64,000 nt of DNA from Streptomyces sp. RPT161 (GCF_027533845.1 NZ_JAPZVN010000019.1:54277-118276); one strand, 5' to 3'; shown: positions 46,157 to 54,921, numbered from the stretch's first letter. Made by a program: numbers and translations. Notes: generated by a model not told the origin, from the letters alone.

Positions 46157-46303
46157 GCCCTGGAGGGGCACTAGTTCACTTCCACGTTATGTGATGGATT
46201 CACCAAACTCGCCACCCGTTAACCGAATGGCCTACTTGAGCGGGCGGCTGGCTCGTCCGACTGGTTGCCTCGGAAGCTAGCCGGCATACCGCCGTTCAGG
46301 CCC

Positions 46304-46334
46304 CGGCATAACAAAGCTCCGCGGTGTTATGCCG
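46304..46334. promoter_or_regulatory. Perfect inverted repeat upstream of the ATP-grasp operon
   Basis: CGGCATAACA (46304-46313) and TGTTATGCCG (46325-46334) with an 11-base spacer. An additional CGGCATA lies at 46282-46288. The right arm ends 21 bases before the ATG at 46356, so a bound protein would block transcription or initiation, or the transcribed hairpin could control translation. No regulator gene is adjacent. Confidence 0.65.
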
Positions 46335-46355
46335 ACGAGGAGAGGGTGCGGTCCG

Positions 46356-47297
46356 ATGAGGCTGTGTTTCATCGTCGAGGATTGCTACCGTCGCGACAGC
46401 ATGCCCCTGTCCGTGGCCCGCCGACTGGCGGAGTGGAACCATCACATCGATGTGTTCGAGCCGGGACGGTCCATAGCCAGGGTCTCGGATCTGGCGCGCC
46501 AAGCCCCGCACGACGCCTGGGTACTCAAGACCGTCTCCGGCGGACCCGGGTTGAGCGTGCTGGAGGCGGTCGCGGCCAGTGGGCTGACCACGATAAACGA
46601 CGCCCGGGCCATCCGACTCGTACGCGACAAGGCGGTGGCGGCGGCCATTGCCCGCCGGGCCGGACTGTCCTTCCCCCTGACGTACTTCGCGGCCGCGCCG
46701 ACGCTGCTGAACCAGATACCGGACGAGCACTATCCGCTGGTCGTCAAACCGACCGGCGGCAACTCGGGCCGCGCCGTGCATCTGGTGACCAGGCCCGCCG
46801 AACTGAGCGACATCGCCGAATCGCTGGCCGGTGAGGGCTTCCTGCTGGCCCAGCCGTACGTCGTCAACTCCGGCGTGGACGTCAAGGTCTACAACATCGG
46901 CGGGGATATGCACGCCACCATCCACCGCTCACCGCTGCACCCGGGCGTTCCGGTGCGCGGCCACCAAACCGCGCTGACGGCCGAGTTGGCGCGGGTGACC
47001 ACGGCCGTGGGTGAGGTGTTCGGTCTCGACCTGTACGGGGTGGACCTGGTGGAGGGGCCGGACGGTTGGGTGGTGGTGGACGTCAACGACTTCCCCAGCT
47101 TCCGTTGCGTCCCCGACGCGGTCGAACGGGTGGCCCGCAGGATCCTTCGGCTGGCCGCCGTCGGCCGTACGGAACGCGAGGAGCGGGCGGCGCTGTTGAG
47201 CACCCGGCTGGCAGAGGACGACAGGGGCGGCGCGTTGGCGGGTAGGAGCCCCGGTGTTCCAACGGCCGACGAGCCCATGGGGGCGGGGCTGCCATGA
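46356..47297 (+). CDS. RimK-like ATP-grasp ligase
   Basis: 313 residues. ATP-grasp core: PLVVKPTGGNSGRAVHLV (ATP loop, about 130-147), VDLVEGPDGWVVVDVNDFPSF with the metal Asp-x-Asn (about 230-250). The N-terminal pre-ATP-grasp domain (about 1-95) shows MRLCFIVEDCY. It forms an acyl-phosphate from a carboxylate and joins it to an amine or similar nucleophile. A start is set at 46356 because GAGGAGAGGG lies 9-10 bases upstream and the longer frame begins inside the inverted repeat. The stop overlaps the next start by four bases. No recognisable substrate or precursor peptide is encoded. Confidence 0.92.
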   Translation: MRLCFIVEDCYRRDSMPLSVARRLAEWNHHIDVFEPGRSIARVSDLARQAPHDAWVLKTVSGGPGLSVLEAVAASGLTTINDARAIRLVRDKAVAAAIARRAGLSFPLTYFAAAPTLLNQIPDEHYPLVVKPTGGNSGRAVHLVTRPAELSDIAESLAGEGFLLAQPYVVNSGVDVKVYNIGGDMHATIHRSPLHPGVPVRGHQTALTAELARVTTAVGEVFGLDLYGVDLVEGPDGWVVVDVNDFPSFRCVPDAVERVARRILRLAAVGRTEREERAALLSTRLAEDDRGGALAGRSPGVPTADEPMGAGLP

Positions 47298-49480
47298 GAG
47301 TCTGCCTACTGACCGGCCACCCGGACCATCCGCTGCTGGCCCCGCTGCCCGATCTGCTGGGTGGGCGGCACCGCGTCACGGTGTTCGACGCCGACGACCC
47401 GACTGCCGGGGACCTCGGTCCGACCGCGGACCTGTACCTGCTCAAGGCCCACTCACCGCGCGCCGTGGCGCTCGCCCGCCGGCTGGAGCGTCTGGGCGGC
47501 CATGTGGTGAACGGCGCCGACGCGACCGAGCGCTGCCTGGACCGGGTCCACATGGCCGACCTCGCCCGGCGGTCGGGGCTGCCGTTCCCCGACACCCGTC
47601 ATCTCGCCCGGCTTTCGGACCTCGTGGACGCGACGGCACCGGGCTTCCCGCTCATCGTCAAGAGCCGCACCAGTCGCCGCGGGGATCTCGTGGCGCGCCT
47701 CGACCGGCCGGAGCGGCTGGGGACGTTGCAGGGTGACTGGGCCGATGAGCCCGTGGTCGTCCAGGAGTTCATCGCCAACGACGGCCTGGACCACAAGCTC
47801 TGGGTGGTCGGCGAGCGGGTCTTCGTCGGGCTTCGGGGCAGCCCGTTGGACGGCGCCGCACGGAAGGCCACCCGGTCGCTCGATCCGCTGCGGCTGCCGC
47901 CGGGGTGGCTCGACCTGGCCCGGGCCGTGGGCGAGGTGTTCGACCTGCGGATCTACGGCGTCGACATCCTCGACACCGGCGCCGGGCCGATGGTGGTCGA
48001 CGTCAATCCGTTCCCCGGATGCCGTGGCGCCCCGGGCGCGCCCCTGGCGCTCGCCGCTTTGGTACGGCAGGCGGTGCCCCGGGGCGGCCCACCGCTGCGG
48101 CAGGCCGTGGCATCGCCGGTGGCGGTGCTCCACGGGACGGTACGCGACCTGGTCGGGGCGCTCGACCGTGACGCCGGTGCGCTGCGGGTGGCCTCGGTGC
48201 GCCGCAAGCCCGGACGGGGGCTGACCGCGAGCTACCGCAGCGCCGCCGGGCCTTTGGTGACCGTGCGGCTGGCCGAGTCGGCGCTGGCCAACTCCGTTGC
48301 CGGGGCGCCGCTTTCATCCGTCGACCCGGCCGACTTCCACGGCCGCTGGCCCGGCGTACTGCACTGTCCGCGGATCGGCCTGACGCTGCAGTCCTTCCCG
48401 CATGACGCCGAGTTGCCCGCTCTGCCCGTCGCGTGCGCCACCGACCCCCCGGACGGCAGGCTGGCCACCGCCCTGACGGCCGCGGCCAGAACGGTCCTGG
48501 CGGATCCACGGGCCCGGGTCAGCGCGGTGCGGGTACATCCGGTCCGGTACAAGCCCGCGACTCGTTGCGTACTGCGCTACCACGTGCGGCTGTCCGGCGG
48601 GGACGAACTGGTCTTCTTCGGCAAGCTCTACCGTGACCCCGCCGACGCGACGGCCGCCCATCAACTCGGCGAGCGGTTGTGGGCGGCGGCCGAACACTCG
48701 GCCCGACCGGCGGTCGTGCCAAGGCCGTTGGGCCTGGTCGAGGAGTTGGGCCTGGTGCTCACCGAGACCGCGGGCGGTGCCCACGCCGGCGGCCAGTTGC
48801 CCGGTACGGCGCTACTGCGCCCGCCGCGGCGGGCGCGCGACGGTGTGCGTCCGCCGTGGGAGGCGCTCGCCGCCAGCGCGGCGGCGCTGGCCTGGCTGCA
48901 CACCAGCCCGGTGGTTTCCGGCCGGAGCGCGCCGGACGGGCACCACTACGCGACCCGGGTCCAGGCCTGGGCGCAGACCCTGACCGGTACGGTGGGCGAG
49001 CTGGCCGGTGTGGTCGAGCCTCTCGCCGAGGCGCTGCGCCGGGCTAAGAGCACTCAACCCGCCCTGGTGCACGGCGCGTTCAAGCCGAGCCAGCTCGTCT
49101 TCTGCCCGCCCGGCCATCCGGTCATCACCGATCTGGACGGCACGGGCCAGGGCGATCCGGCGCTGGACGTGGGGTACTTCCTCGCGTATCTGCGGCCACG
49201 GCGTCTGGAACGCGCCCAACACGGCAACCATGCCTGGTACGAGTCGGCCGCAGATGCCTTCCTCGACGCCTATCTGGCCGCGCGGGCCCACCAGGGCGCA
49301 GACCCGGCGCGTCTTGCTGCGGTACGGCAGCGCGCCGCCCTGTTCGACGCCGCGCTGCTGCTGAAGATCGCTTCGCGCCGGGTTCGCCGGCTCGGCAGCC
49401 CTCGGCCAGCGGAACTGCGCTGGGTCGCGGCGGAGATCGAGCGGTGTCTGGAACGGTTCGGCGGAGGGCAGGACGGATGA
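47294..49480 (+). CDS. ATP-grasp ligase fused to a kinase-fold (APH-like) domain
   Basis: 728 residues. The first 265 are a second ATP-grasp (PLIVKSRTSRRGDLVARL; VVDVNPFPGCRGAP). The C-terminal part (about 360-725) is an aminoglycoside-phosphotransferase-like kinase: RYKPATRCVLRYHV, a lobe with FFGKLYRD and a catalytic loop LVHGAFKPSQLVF (591-603). That loop should read HGDxHxxN; here Asp is Ala595 and Asn is Gln600, while the metal Asp in ITDLDGTG (Asp613) remains. The kinase half is probably not a normal phosphotransferase and may bind substrate or use another base. It overlaps both neighbours (ATGA on each side). No homologue with known product is recalled. Confidence 0.92.
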   Translation: MRVCLLTGHPDHPLLAPLPDLLGGRHRVTVFDADDPTAGDLGPTADLYLLKAHSPRAVALARRLERLGGHVVNGADATERCLDRVHMADLARRSGLPFPDTRHLARLSDLVDATAPGFPLIVKSRTSRRGDLVARLDRPERLGTLQGDWADEPVVVQEFIANDGLDHKLWVVGERVFVGLRGSPLDGAARKATRSLDPLRLPPGWLDLARAVGEVFDLRIYGVDILDTGAGPMVVDVNPFPGCRGAPGAPLALAALVRQAVPRGGPPLRQAVASPVAVLHGTVRDLVGALDRDAGALRVASVRRKPGRGLTASYRSAAGPLVTVRLAESALANSVAGAPLSSVDPADFHGRWPGVLHCPRIGLTLQSFPHDAELPALPVACATDPPDGRLATALTAAARTVLADPRARVSAVRVHPVRYKPATRCVLRYHVRLSGGDELVFFGKLYRDPADATAAHQLGERLWAAAEHSARPAVVPRPLGLVEELGLVLTETAGGAHAGGQLPGTALLRPPRRARDGVRPPWEALAASAAALAWLHTSPVVSGRSAPDGHHYATRVQAWAQTLTGTVGELAGVVEPLAEALRRAKSTQPALVHGAFKPSQLVFCPPGHPVITDLDGTGQGDPALDVGYFLAYLRPRRLERAQHGNHAWYESAADAFLDAYLAARAHQGADPARLAAVRQRAALFDAALLLKIASRRVRRLGSPRPAELRWVAAEIERCLERFGGGQDG

Positions 49481-51372
49481 TCCGCTTCCTCTATCGGCAA
49501 CTGCGCGGCCGTCGGCTGCTGGTGTGCGTCGCGGTCGCGTTGACCTTCGTCGCGGTGACCAGTGATGTACTGGCGGCCTTCCCCTTCAAGATCATCCTGG
49601 ACAAGATCGTCGACCACCGGGATCCAAACATTCCCGGCACCGGCTGGCTACTCGGCTACTTCGACCGCTTCGGCGACCGCAGCGGAGCGCACCTCACGGA
49701 GGCGCACACCCAACTCGGGGTGCTGCTCTTCGCAGGGCTGATGTTCCTCGCCCTCGGGCTGATCAGTGCGGTGGTGGCGTTCGTCCAGCTCTCCGTGGCG
49801 GCCTACGTCGGCCAGGACCTGGGAGCGAGGCTGCGCAAGCGGCTGTTCACCCACATCGAGCACCTGGGCCTGGACTGGCATGTCCGCCAGCAGGTCGGCG
49901 AGGTCGTCCAACGGGTGAGCGGCAACATCACCGACATCGAGAAGCTGGTCACCGACGGACTGGTCGACCTGCTGTCCGGAGTGCTCACCCTCGCCGGGAT
50001 CCTCACCGTGATGCTGGTCATCAACTGGCAGTTCACCGTACTGGCGATGTGCATCGCCCCGCTGCTGTTCGTGACCGTCCTGCTCTACACCCGCTGGGTC
50101 AAACGGGCCTCGAAGGAGGCGGCCCGTGCGGCCGGGCAGGTCGCCCGGGTGGCCAACGCGTCCATCACCGCGATCGTGGAGTTGAAGGCGTTCACCCTGG
50201 AGCGCTGGGCGGCCCGGGCCTTCGCGGGCCATGTCGACCAGCAGCGGCGCTTCGGGCTGCGAGCAGGGCGTCGGCAGGCCGAGTTCAACCCGCTGGTGAT
50301 CGTCTTCATCACGGTGAGCGACGTCGTGATCATCACTTTCGGCGCCTGGATCGCCGCCGGTCACGCCCACCGCTACTCGCTGGGATTCCTCACCGTTCCG
50401 GCCGCCAGCCTCACCGTCGGCACCCTGACCGTCTTCCTCGCCTACTCCAAGCAGCTCTACCAGCCGATGCGCGACCTGTCGAAGCTCACGCTGCTGGCGT
50501 CCACCGCCTCAGCCGCGGCCGGACGCATCCAGGAGATCCTCGACCAGCCCCTGGAGGAACGCTCCGTCGCCCGCCGCTACACCGGCCCCTCGCGCCTGCG
50601 CGGTGACATCGCCTACCACGGCGTGGTGTTCGGCTACGACCGGAACCGACCGGTGCTGCGCGGCGTGGACCTGGAGATCCGACCCGGCACCCGGCTCGCC
50701 CTCGTCGGTCTGTCCGGCAGCGGCAAGACCACCCTCACCCGGCTGCTGCCGCGCTTCTACGAGTCCTGGCAGGGCACCGTCACGGTCGACGGCCTCGACG
50801 TCCGCGACTACCCGCTGGAGACACTGCGCGACAACATCGCCGTGGTGCCGGAGGACTCGATCCTGTTCGAGGGGACCGTCCGCGACAACATCGCCATCGG
50901 CCGGCCGGGCGCGACCGACGAAGAGGTGATCGCCGCCGCCCGGCAGGCACACATCCACGACACGATCACCGCGTTGCCCGACGGATACGAGGCCCAGGTA
51001 CGCGAGTTGGGCAAGAACTTCTCCCGCGGCCAGCGGCAGCGCATCGCCATCGCCCGCGCCCTGCTGCGCGACGCCCCGATCCTGATCCTGGACGAGCCGA
51101 CCTCGCACCTGGACGTGGAGGCCGAGGCGGAGGTGATGCGCGCCCTCGAACACCTCACCCGCGGCCGTACCGTGATCGTCATCTCGCACCGGCTGAGCAC
51201 TCTGGGGCAGGTGGACGAGATCGTCGTCCTGCAGGCGGGCCGCATCGCGGAGCGCGGTACGTACCGGCAACTACGGGCGCGGGGTGGACCGTTCGCCCGG
51301 CTGCTCGCGGAACAGAACCGCTACGCGGCGGAGCCGCCGGCTCTCGCCCCGGTCGACGACGCCGTCGGGTGA
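49477..51372 (+). CDS. ABC exporter (half transporter, permease-ATPase fusion)
   Basis: 631 residues. The N-terminal part (about 1-330) has six membrane helices; the ATPase (about 370-605) has Walker A GLSGSGKTT, signature FSRGQ (not LSGGQ), Walker B LILDEPTSHLD and H-loop ISHRLST. The Q-loop glutamine is replaced by Glu (VVPEDSILF). It is an MsbA-type homodimeric exporter by length. ATG at 49477 overlaps the previous stop (ATGA), so it moves the product of the two ligases, or is needed for it. A 30-base palindromic terminator follows. Confidence 0.93.
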   Translation: MIRFLYRQLRGRRLLVCVAVALTFVAVTSDVLAAFPFKIILDKIVDHRDPNIPGTGWLLGYFDRFGDRSGAHLTEAHTQLGVLLFAGLMFLALGLISAVVAFVQLSVAAYVGQDLGARLRKRLFTHIEHLGLDWHVRQQVGEVVQRVSGNITDIEKLVTDGLVDLLSGVLTLAGILTVMLVINWQFTVLAMCIAPLLFVTVLLYTRWVKRASKEAARAAGQVARVANASITAIVELKAFTLERWAARAFAGHVDQQRRFGLRAGRRQAEFNPLVIVFITVSDVVIITFGAWIAAGHAHRYSLGFLTVPAASLTVGTLTVFLAYSKQLYQPMRDLSKLTLLASTASAAAGRIQEILDQPLEERSVARRYTGPSRLRGDIAYHGVVFGYDRNRPVLRGVDLEIRPGTRLALVGLSGSGKTTLTRLLPRFYESWQGTVTVDGLDVRDYPLETLRDNIAVVPEDSILFEGTVRDNIAIGRPGATDEEVIAAARQAHIHDTITALPDGYEAQVRELGKNFSRGQRQRIAIARALLRDAPILILDEPTSHLDVEAEAEVMRALEHLTRGRTVIVISHRLSTLGQVDEIVVLQAGRIAERGTYRQLRARGGPFARLLAEQNRYAAEPPALAPVDDAVG

Positions 51373-51380
51373 TTCGGCGT

Positions 51381-51410
51381 CGGGGTGCTGGCGGCGCCGC
51401 CAGCACCCCG
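51381..51410. terminator. Perfect palindromic terminator between convergent genes
   Basis: A 30-base palindrome (arms of 15, starting CGGGGTGCTGGCGGC) with no true loop beyond the centre. It lies 9 bases past the exporter stop and 13 before the E1-like gene's stop, serving both strands. Confidence 0.8.
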
Positions 51411-51422
51411 GCCAACTCCCGT

Positions 51423-53765
51423 TCAGTCCACCAGATCCAGCGCCGCCCGAACGACGCTGTCGGTGTCGATGCCGTGGTAGCGGTAGACGTCCTCGATGGC
51501 TCCGGACTGGCCGAAGCGGCTGACGCCCAGGGTGGTCGCCGGCACGTTGTTGATGGTGGCGAGGAAGGCCAGCGTGTGCGGGTGGCCGTCGAGCAGGGTG
51601 ACCATCGGGACCGCCCGCTCAGCGGGGAAGACCTGGTCGAGCAGCCAACCGGAACCCTCCTGCAACCCGCGTCGGGCCTGTACGGCACGGAAGACAAGGT
51701 CCGGGCTGGTCACGCAGATGACATCCGCGGGGAAGCCCAGCTCCGCCAGCCGGTCCGCGGCGGCCAGCGCCTCCGGGACCATGGCGCCCATCACCGCCAG
51801 GGTCACCGCGGGCTGCTCCGCCCGCCGCAACACGTAGGCACCGGCCACGGCCTGGCGACGGCGGCGCTCACGGGCGGCCCGGTCGGAGGGCACCGCGGCG
51901 AGCGTCTGGTCCACCGGGCGGGTGGACAGCCGCAGGTAGGCCGAACTGCCGTCGGGCTTGCCCAGGTTGGCCAGCGCCGCCAGCAGACACCACTCGGTGT
52001 CGATCGCGAAGGCGGGCTCATAGCTGACGCAGCCCGGCTGTTCGATGCCCAGCGACGGTGTGGTGATCGACTGGTGCGCACCGCCCTCCGGTGCGAGGGT
52101 GACGCCCGAGGGAGTGCCCACCAGGATCGACTGGCCTCCCGCGTACATTCCGAACGACCACGGTTCCAGCGCCCGGTTGACGAACGGGTCGTACACCACG
52201 CCGATCGGCAGCAGCGGTTGGCCCCAGCGGCTCCAGGTGGCGCCCAACTCGCCGAGCAGCCCTACCAGGTTGGTCTCCGCGATGCCCAGTTCAAGATGCT
52301 GGCCGGTCGGCTTCTCCCGCCAGTGCAGAATGGTCTCGGCGTCGTCGGCGAACCAGTCGGGGCGCTCGGTGTGCGACCAGACCCCGGCCTTGTTGAGCCA
52401 GCCTCCGAGGTTGGTGGAGGAGCTGACGTCCGGGCTGACGGTGACGATCCGGGCGGCGGCCTGCGGTGCCTGCCGGGTCAGGTCGAGAAGCAGTCGGCCC
52501 AGGGCCTGCTGGGTGTTGCCGGTGCCCGAGGGGGTGCGGCCGATGTCGGTGGGCAGCTCGGGAGGCGCGGCACGCGGGAACTGCGGGCGCCGCAGCCGGT
52601 CGGACGCCGCACGGCACAGCTGCGACTCCGGGCTGCCGTCGGCGAATCCCGCCCACGGGTCGTCCAGGTCTGTCCCCAAACGCCGTGCCAGCTCGCGCAT
52701 CTGAGCTTCCGTCAGCAGAGAGGAGTGGTTCTGCGGGTGGCCTTCGCTGGACAGGCCGTAACCCTTCACCGTGTAGCCGAAGATGACCGTCGGGCGGGTG
52801 TCGTCGATACGGCGGTACGCCTCCAGCAGCGCGCCGAGGTCATGCCCGCCGAGGTTGCGCACGGCTGCGCGCAGCGTGTCGTCGTCCAGTCCCGCGATCA
52901 GCTCGGCGATGGGCGCGGCCGTCGAGCCGGCGCCCGGCAGGCGCTCGCGCAGCTGCTGCGGGGTGCAGCGCAGCAGCCGCTGGTACTCCGGGTTGCCCAT
53001 GGTGTCCAGCCGCTTGCGCAACGTCTCACCGCCGGGGCGGGCGAACAACTCCTCAAGCAACTGCCCGTACTTGACGGTGATCACCTGCCAGCCCGCGGAG
53101 GCGAACATGCCCTGCAGCCGCCCGGCGGCGATCCCCGGCACCACGCGGTCCAGCGACTGCCGGTTGAAGTCCACGATCCACACGATCTCGCCGAGGTCGG
53201 GGACCATGGGGTCCTGGATGGCCTCCCAGATCGCGCCCTCATCCAGTTCGGCGTCACCGAGCAGCGAGTACTGCCGTCCACGCCCCGCTCCGCCGAACCG
53301 CCCCTCGACATAGCGCCGGGCGATCGCGCCCCAGACCGGAGCGGTGGCGCCGATGCCCACGGATCCGGTGGAGTAGTCCACCGGATCGGGGTCCTTGGAG
53401 CGGCTGGGGTAGCTCTGCAGCCCGCCGAAGGACCGCAGAGTGGTGAGGTACGACGCGTCCAACTCCCCCAACAGGTAGTTGATCGCGTGCAGTACGGGCG
53501 ACGCGTGCGGCTTGACCGAAACCCGGTCGTGCGCGGTGAGTTCGTGGAACCACAGCGCCGTCATGATCGAGGTCATCGACGCGCTGGAGGCCTGGTGGCC
53601 GCCGACCTTCAGCCCGGAGGGGTTGGGGCGCACCCGGTTGGCGTGGTCGATGATCGCCGTCGACAGCCACAGTACGCGGCGCTCGACCGCGCCGAGCGCG
53701 GCGAGTTCGTCCTGCCCGGCACCGCCTGGGGTCCGCGGTTGGGCCGGCACGGCACTAGTGATCAC
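51423..53765 (-). CDS. Homodimeric 2-oxoacid dehydrogenase E1-like (MdeB-type transketolase family)
   Basis: 780 residues of the thiamin-diphosphate transketolase superfamily, AceE-like domain order: KVGGHQASSASMTSIMTALW, thiamin-binding region GDAELDEGAIWEAI...WIVDFNRQSLD (GDG/N-type motif), pyrimidine domain with LELGIAETNLVGLLGE (catalytic Glu) and a C-terminal TK domain. The length is shorter than AceE (about 890). Its divergent Lrp-type neighbour matches the mdeB/mdeR arrangement of methionine breakdown, suggesting 2-oxobutyrate or another branched oxoacid. No lipoyl E2/E3 genes are present. GTG at 53765 follows GGAGG. Confidence 0.92.
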   Translation of the reverse strand: MITSAVPAQPRTPGGAGQDELAALGAVERRVLWLSTAIIDHANRVRPNPSGLKVGGHQASSASMTSIMTALWFHELTAHDRVSVKPHASPVLHAINYLLGELDASYLTTLRSFGGLQSYPSRSKDPDPVDYSTGSVGIGATAPVWGAIARRYVEGRFGGAGRGRQYSLLGDAELDEGAIWEAIQDPMVPDLGEIVWIVDFNRQSLDRVVPGIAAGRLQGMFASAGWQVITVKYGQLLEELFARPGGETLRKRLDTMGNPEYQRLLRCTPQQLRERLPGAGSTAAPIAELIAGLDDDTLRAAVRNLGGHDLGALLEAYRRIDDTRPTVIFGYTVKGYGLSSEGHPQNHSSLLTEAQMRELARRLGTDLDDPWAGFADGSPESQLCRAASDRLRRPQFPRAAPPELPTDIGRTPSGTGNTQQALGRLLLDLTRQAPQAAARIVTVSPDVSSSTNLGGWLNKAGVWSHTERPDWFADDAETILHWREKPTGQHLELGIAETNLVGLLGELGATWSRWGQPLLPIGVVYDPFVNRALEPWSFGMYAGGQSILVGTPSGVTLAPEGGAHQSITTPSLGIEQPGCVSYEPAFAIDTEWCLLAALANLGKPDGSSAYLRLSTRPVDQTLAAVPSDRAARERRRRQAVAGAYVLRRAEQPAVTLAVMGAMVPEALAAADRLAELGFPADVICVTSPDLVFRAVQARRGLQEGSGWLLDQVFPAERAVPMVTLLDGHPHTLAFLATINNVPATTLGVSRFGQSGAIEDVYRYHGIDTDSVVRAALDLVD

Positions 53766-53871
53766 GCTCCACCACCTCCGGTGCCATTCGCACCGTCGCT
53801 CGGGTTGATTCCGCTCTATGCTCCGTAAGTAGACACACGACTCACCATCTGCACAACGTCTCTCGATTCAG

Positions 53872-53888
53872 GTGAGCATTGTGCTCAC
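53872..53888. promoter_or_regulatory. Perfect palindromic operator of the Lrp-type gene
   Basis: GTGAGCA-TTG-TGCTCAC, 7-base arms. It lies 26 bases before the Lrp gene GTG (53914) and 107 bases from the E1-like gene start, in their shared promoter region. It is the probable Lrp/AsnC site for both. Confidence 0.75.
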
Positions 53889-53913
53889 TTGCCCAAGACG
53901 AAAGGGGGCTTGA

Positions 53914-54444
53914 GTGAGCAGTGTGAACAGCGGACCGGTCGTCGACGCCACGGATGCCCGGATACTGCTCGCGCTGGCCGACGATCCACGCGCCACCGTT
54001 CTGGCGCTGGCCGAACGGCTGCGGCTGTCCCGGAACACGGTGCAGGCCCGGCTGGCCAAGCTGGACGAGAACGGCGCGCTGGGCTCGTTCGAACGCCGAG
54101 TGGACCCGGGTGCGCTCGGTTATCCGCTCACCGCGTTCGTCACCGCCCAGGCCGACCAGCACCACCTGGCCGAGGTGGCCGAAAGGCTCAAGGACATTCC
54201 GGAGATCGTGGAGGTCTTCGGCCTCAGCGGTCCGACCGACCTGCTGGTGCGGGTGGTCGCCGCCAACACCGAGGACCTCTACCGGGTCGCCGGGAAGATC
54301 CTCGACTGCCCCGGCATCGAACGCACCAACACGGCTCTCGCGATGCGGGAACTCGTACCGCACCGGCTGACGGAACTCCTCAGCAGAGCCGCGGAGCACG
54401 GACCCCGGACCGCCCGCCCCTCGCCCGGCCGCACCCGCGGCTGA
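53914..54444 (+). CDS. Lrp/AsnC-family regulator
   Basis: 176 residues. HTH: VDATDARILLALADDPRATV, LALAERLRLSRNTVQARLAKL (about 8-52), then the AsnC/RAM ligand domain (FVTAQADQHHLAEVAERLKD and VFGLSGPTDLLVRVVA). A basic Pro/Arg tail ends it. GTG at 53914 has AAAGGGGG 6 bases upstream. By gene order it is the counterpart of MdeR and would sense an amino or oxo acid and control the divergent E1-like gene. Confidence 0.94.
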   Translation: MSSVNSGPVVDATDARILLALADDPRATVLALAERLRLSRNTVQARLAKLDENGALGSFERRVDPGALGYPLTAFVTAQADQHHLAEVAERLKDIPEIVEVFGLSGPTDLLVRVVAANTEDLYRVAGKILDCPGIERTNTALAMRELVPHRLTELLSRAAEHGPRTARPSPGRTRG

Positions 54445-54459
54445 GGGGCGCGCTCACTA

Positions 54460-54801
54460 TCAGGCGGGCAGGCTTGCGGCGTCGTCCAGCGGCTCGCCCA
54501 TGACCCTTTCGAGCATCATCCTGGCCACCACGCCCAGCTGCGGGTCGATCGCCTGGTAAACGTGGTACCGGCCTTCGCTGCGGACCCGCACCGCTCCGGC
54601 GAGTTTCAGCTTGGCCAGGTGCTGGCTGACGGCCTGCGGCGTGGCGCCGACACGCAGTGCGAGTTGCGACACGTCGCTCTCCCGCTCGGTCAGCGCCAGG
54701 ATGATGTGCAGTCGCAGGGGGGAGGCCAGCAGTGCGAACGCCTCGGCGGCGAGACCGAACGCCCGCACAGGGGGATCCCCATGCCGCACCCCTCCCGACA
54801 T
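54460..54801 (-). CDS. ArsR-family regulator
   Basis: 113 residues. ALLASPLRLHIILALTERE and VSQLALRVGATPQAVSQHLAKLK (about 23-68) form the winged helix, then GAVRVRSEGRYHVYQAIDP as wing. No cysteine or metal-binding Cys/His cluster of the SmtB type is present, so metal sensing is not supported. Upstream, a long imperfect dyad centred on TTGCGCAA (54898-54921) is the probable operator. It is convergent with the Lrp gene. Confidence 0.92.
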   Translation of the reverse strand: MSGGVRHGDPPVRAFGLAAEAFALLASPLRLHIILALTERESDVSQLALRVGATPQAVSQHLAKLKLAGAVRVRSEGRYHVYQAIDPQLGVVARMMLERVMGEPLDDAASLPA

Positions 54802-54897
54802 CGCCGCGGCCCCTTCCCCGACCTGGTTCGCGTCCCCTGCTTCCGTGGCACCGCCCCGGGATTGCTTCCGGGCGCCCGAACAGCTTAGCCTCCATGC

Positions 54898-54921
54898 TTG
54901 CTACATTGCGCAACAATGCAA
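54898..54921. promoter_or_regulatory. Dyad centred on TTGCGCAA upstream of ArsR gene
   Basis: TTGC at 54898-54901 and TGCAA at 54917-54921 frame the central TTGCGCAA (54906-54913). It lies about 97 bases upstream of the ArsR start and 116 bases upstream of the DUF6542 gene. The same core recurs at 58011-58018 and, as TTACGCAA, at 58091-58098. Confidence 0.5.

Larger units (their letters stand above)
45814..46355. other. 542-base intergenic region before the ATP-grasp operon
   Basis: Holds three separate items, listed individually: a tRNA-like stretch near 45971-46035, a strong hairpin at 46120-46156 and an inverted repeat at 46304-46334. A 28-codon frame at 46194-46280 (MDSPNSPPVNRM start) has no near ribosome site, so I do not call it a gene. 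Nothing else is evident. Confidence 0.5.

Noticed and set aside
46194..46280. Precursor peptide for a graspetide-like pathway
   Set aside because: No ribosome site near the ATG and no Thr/Ser plus Glu/Asp core; kept only as a weak finding.
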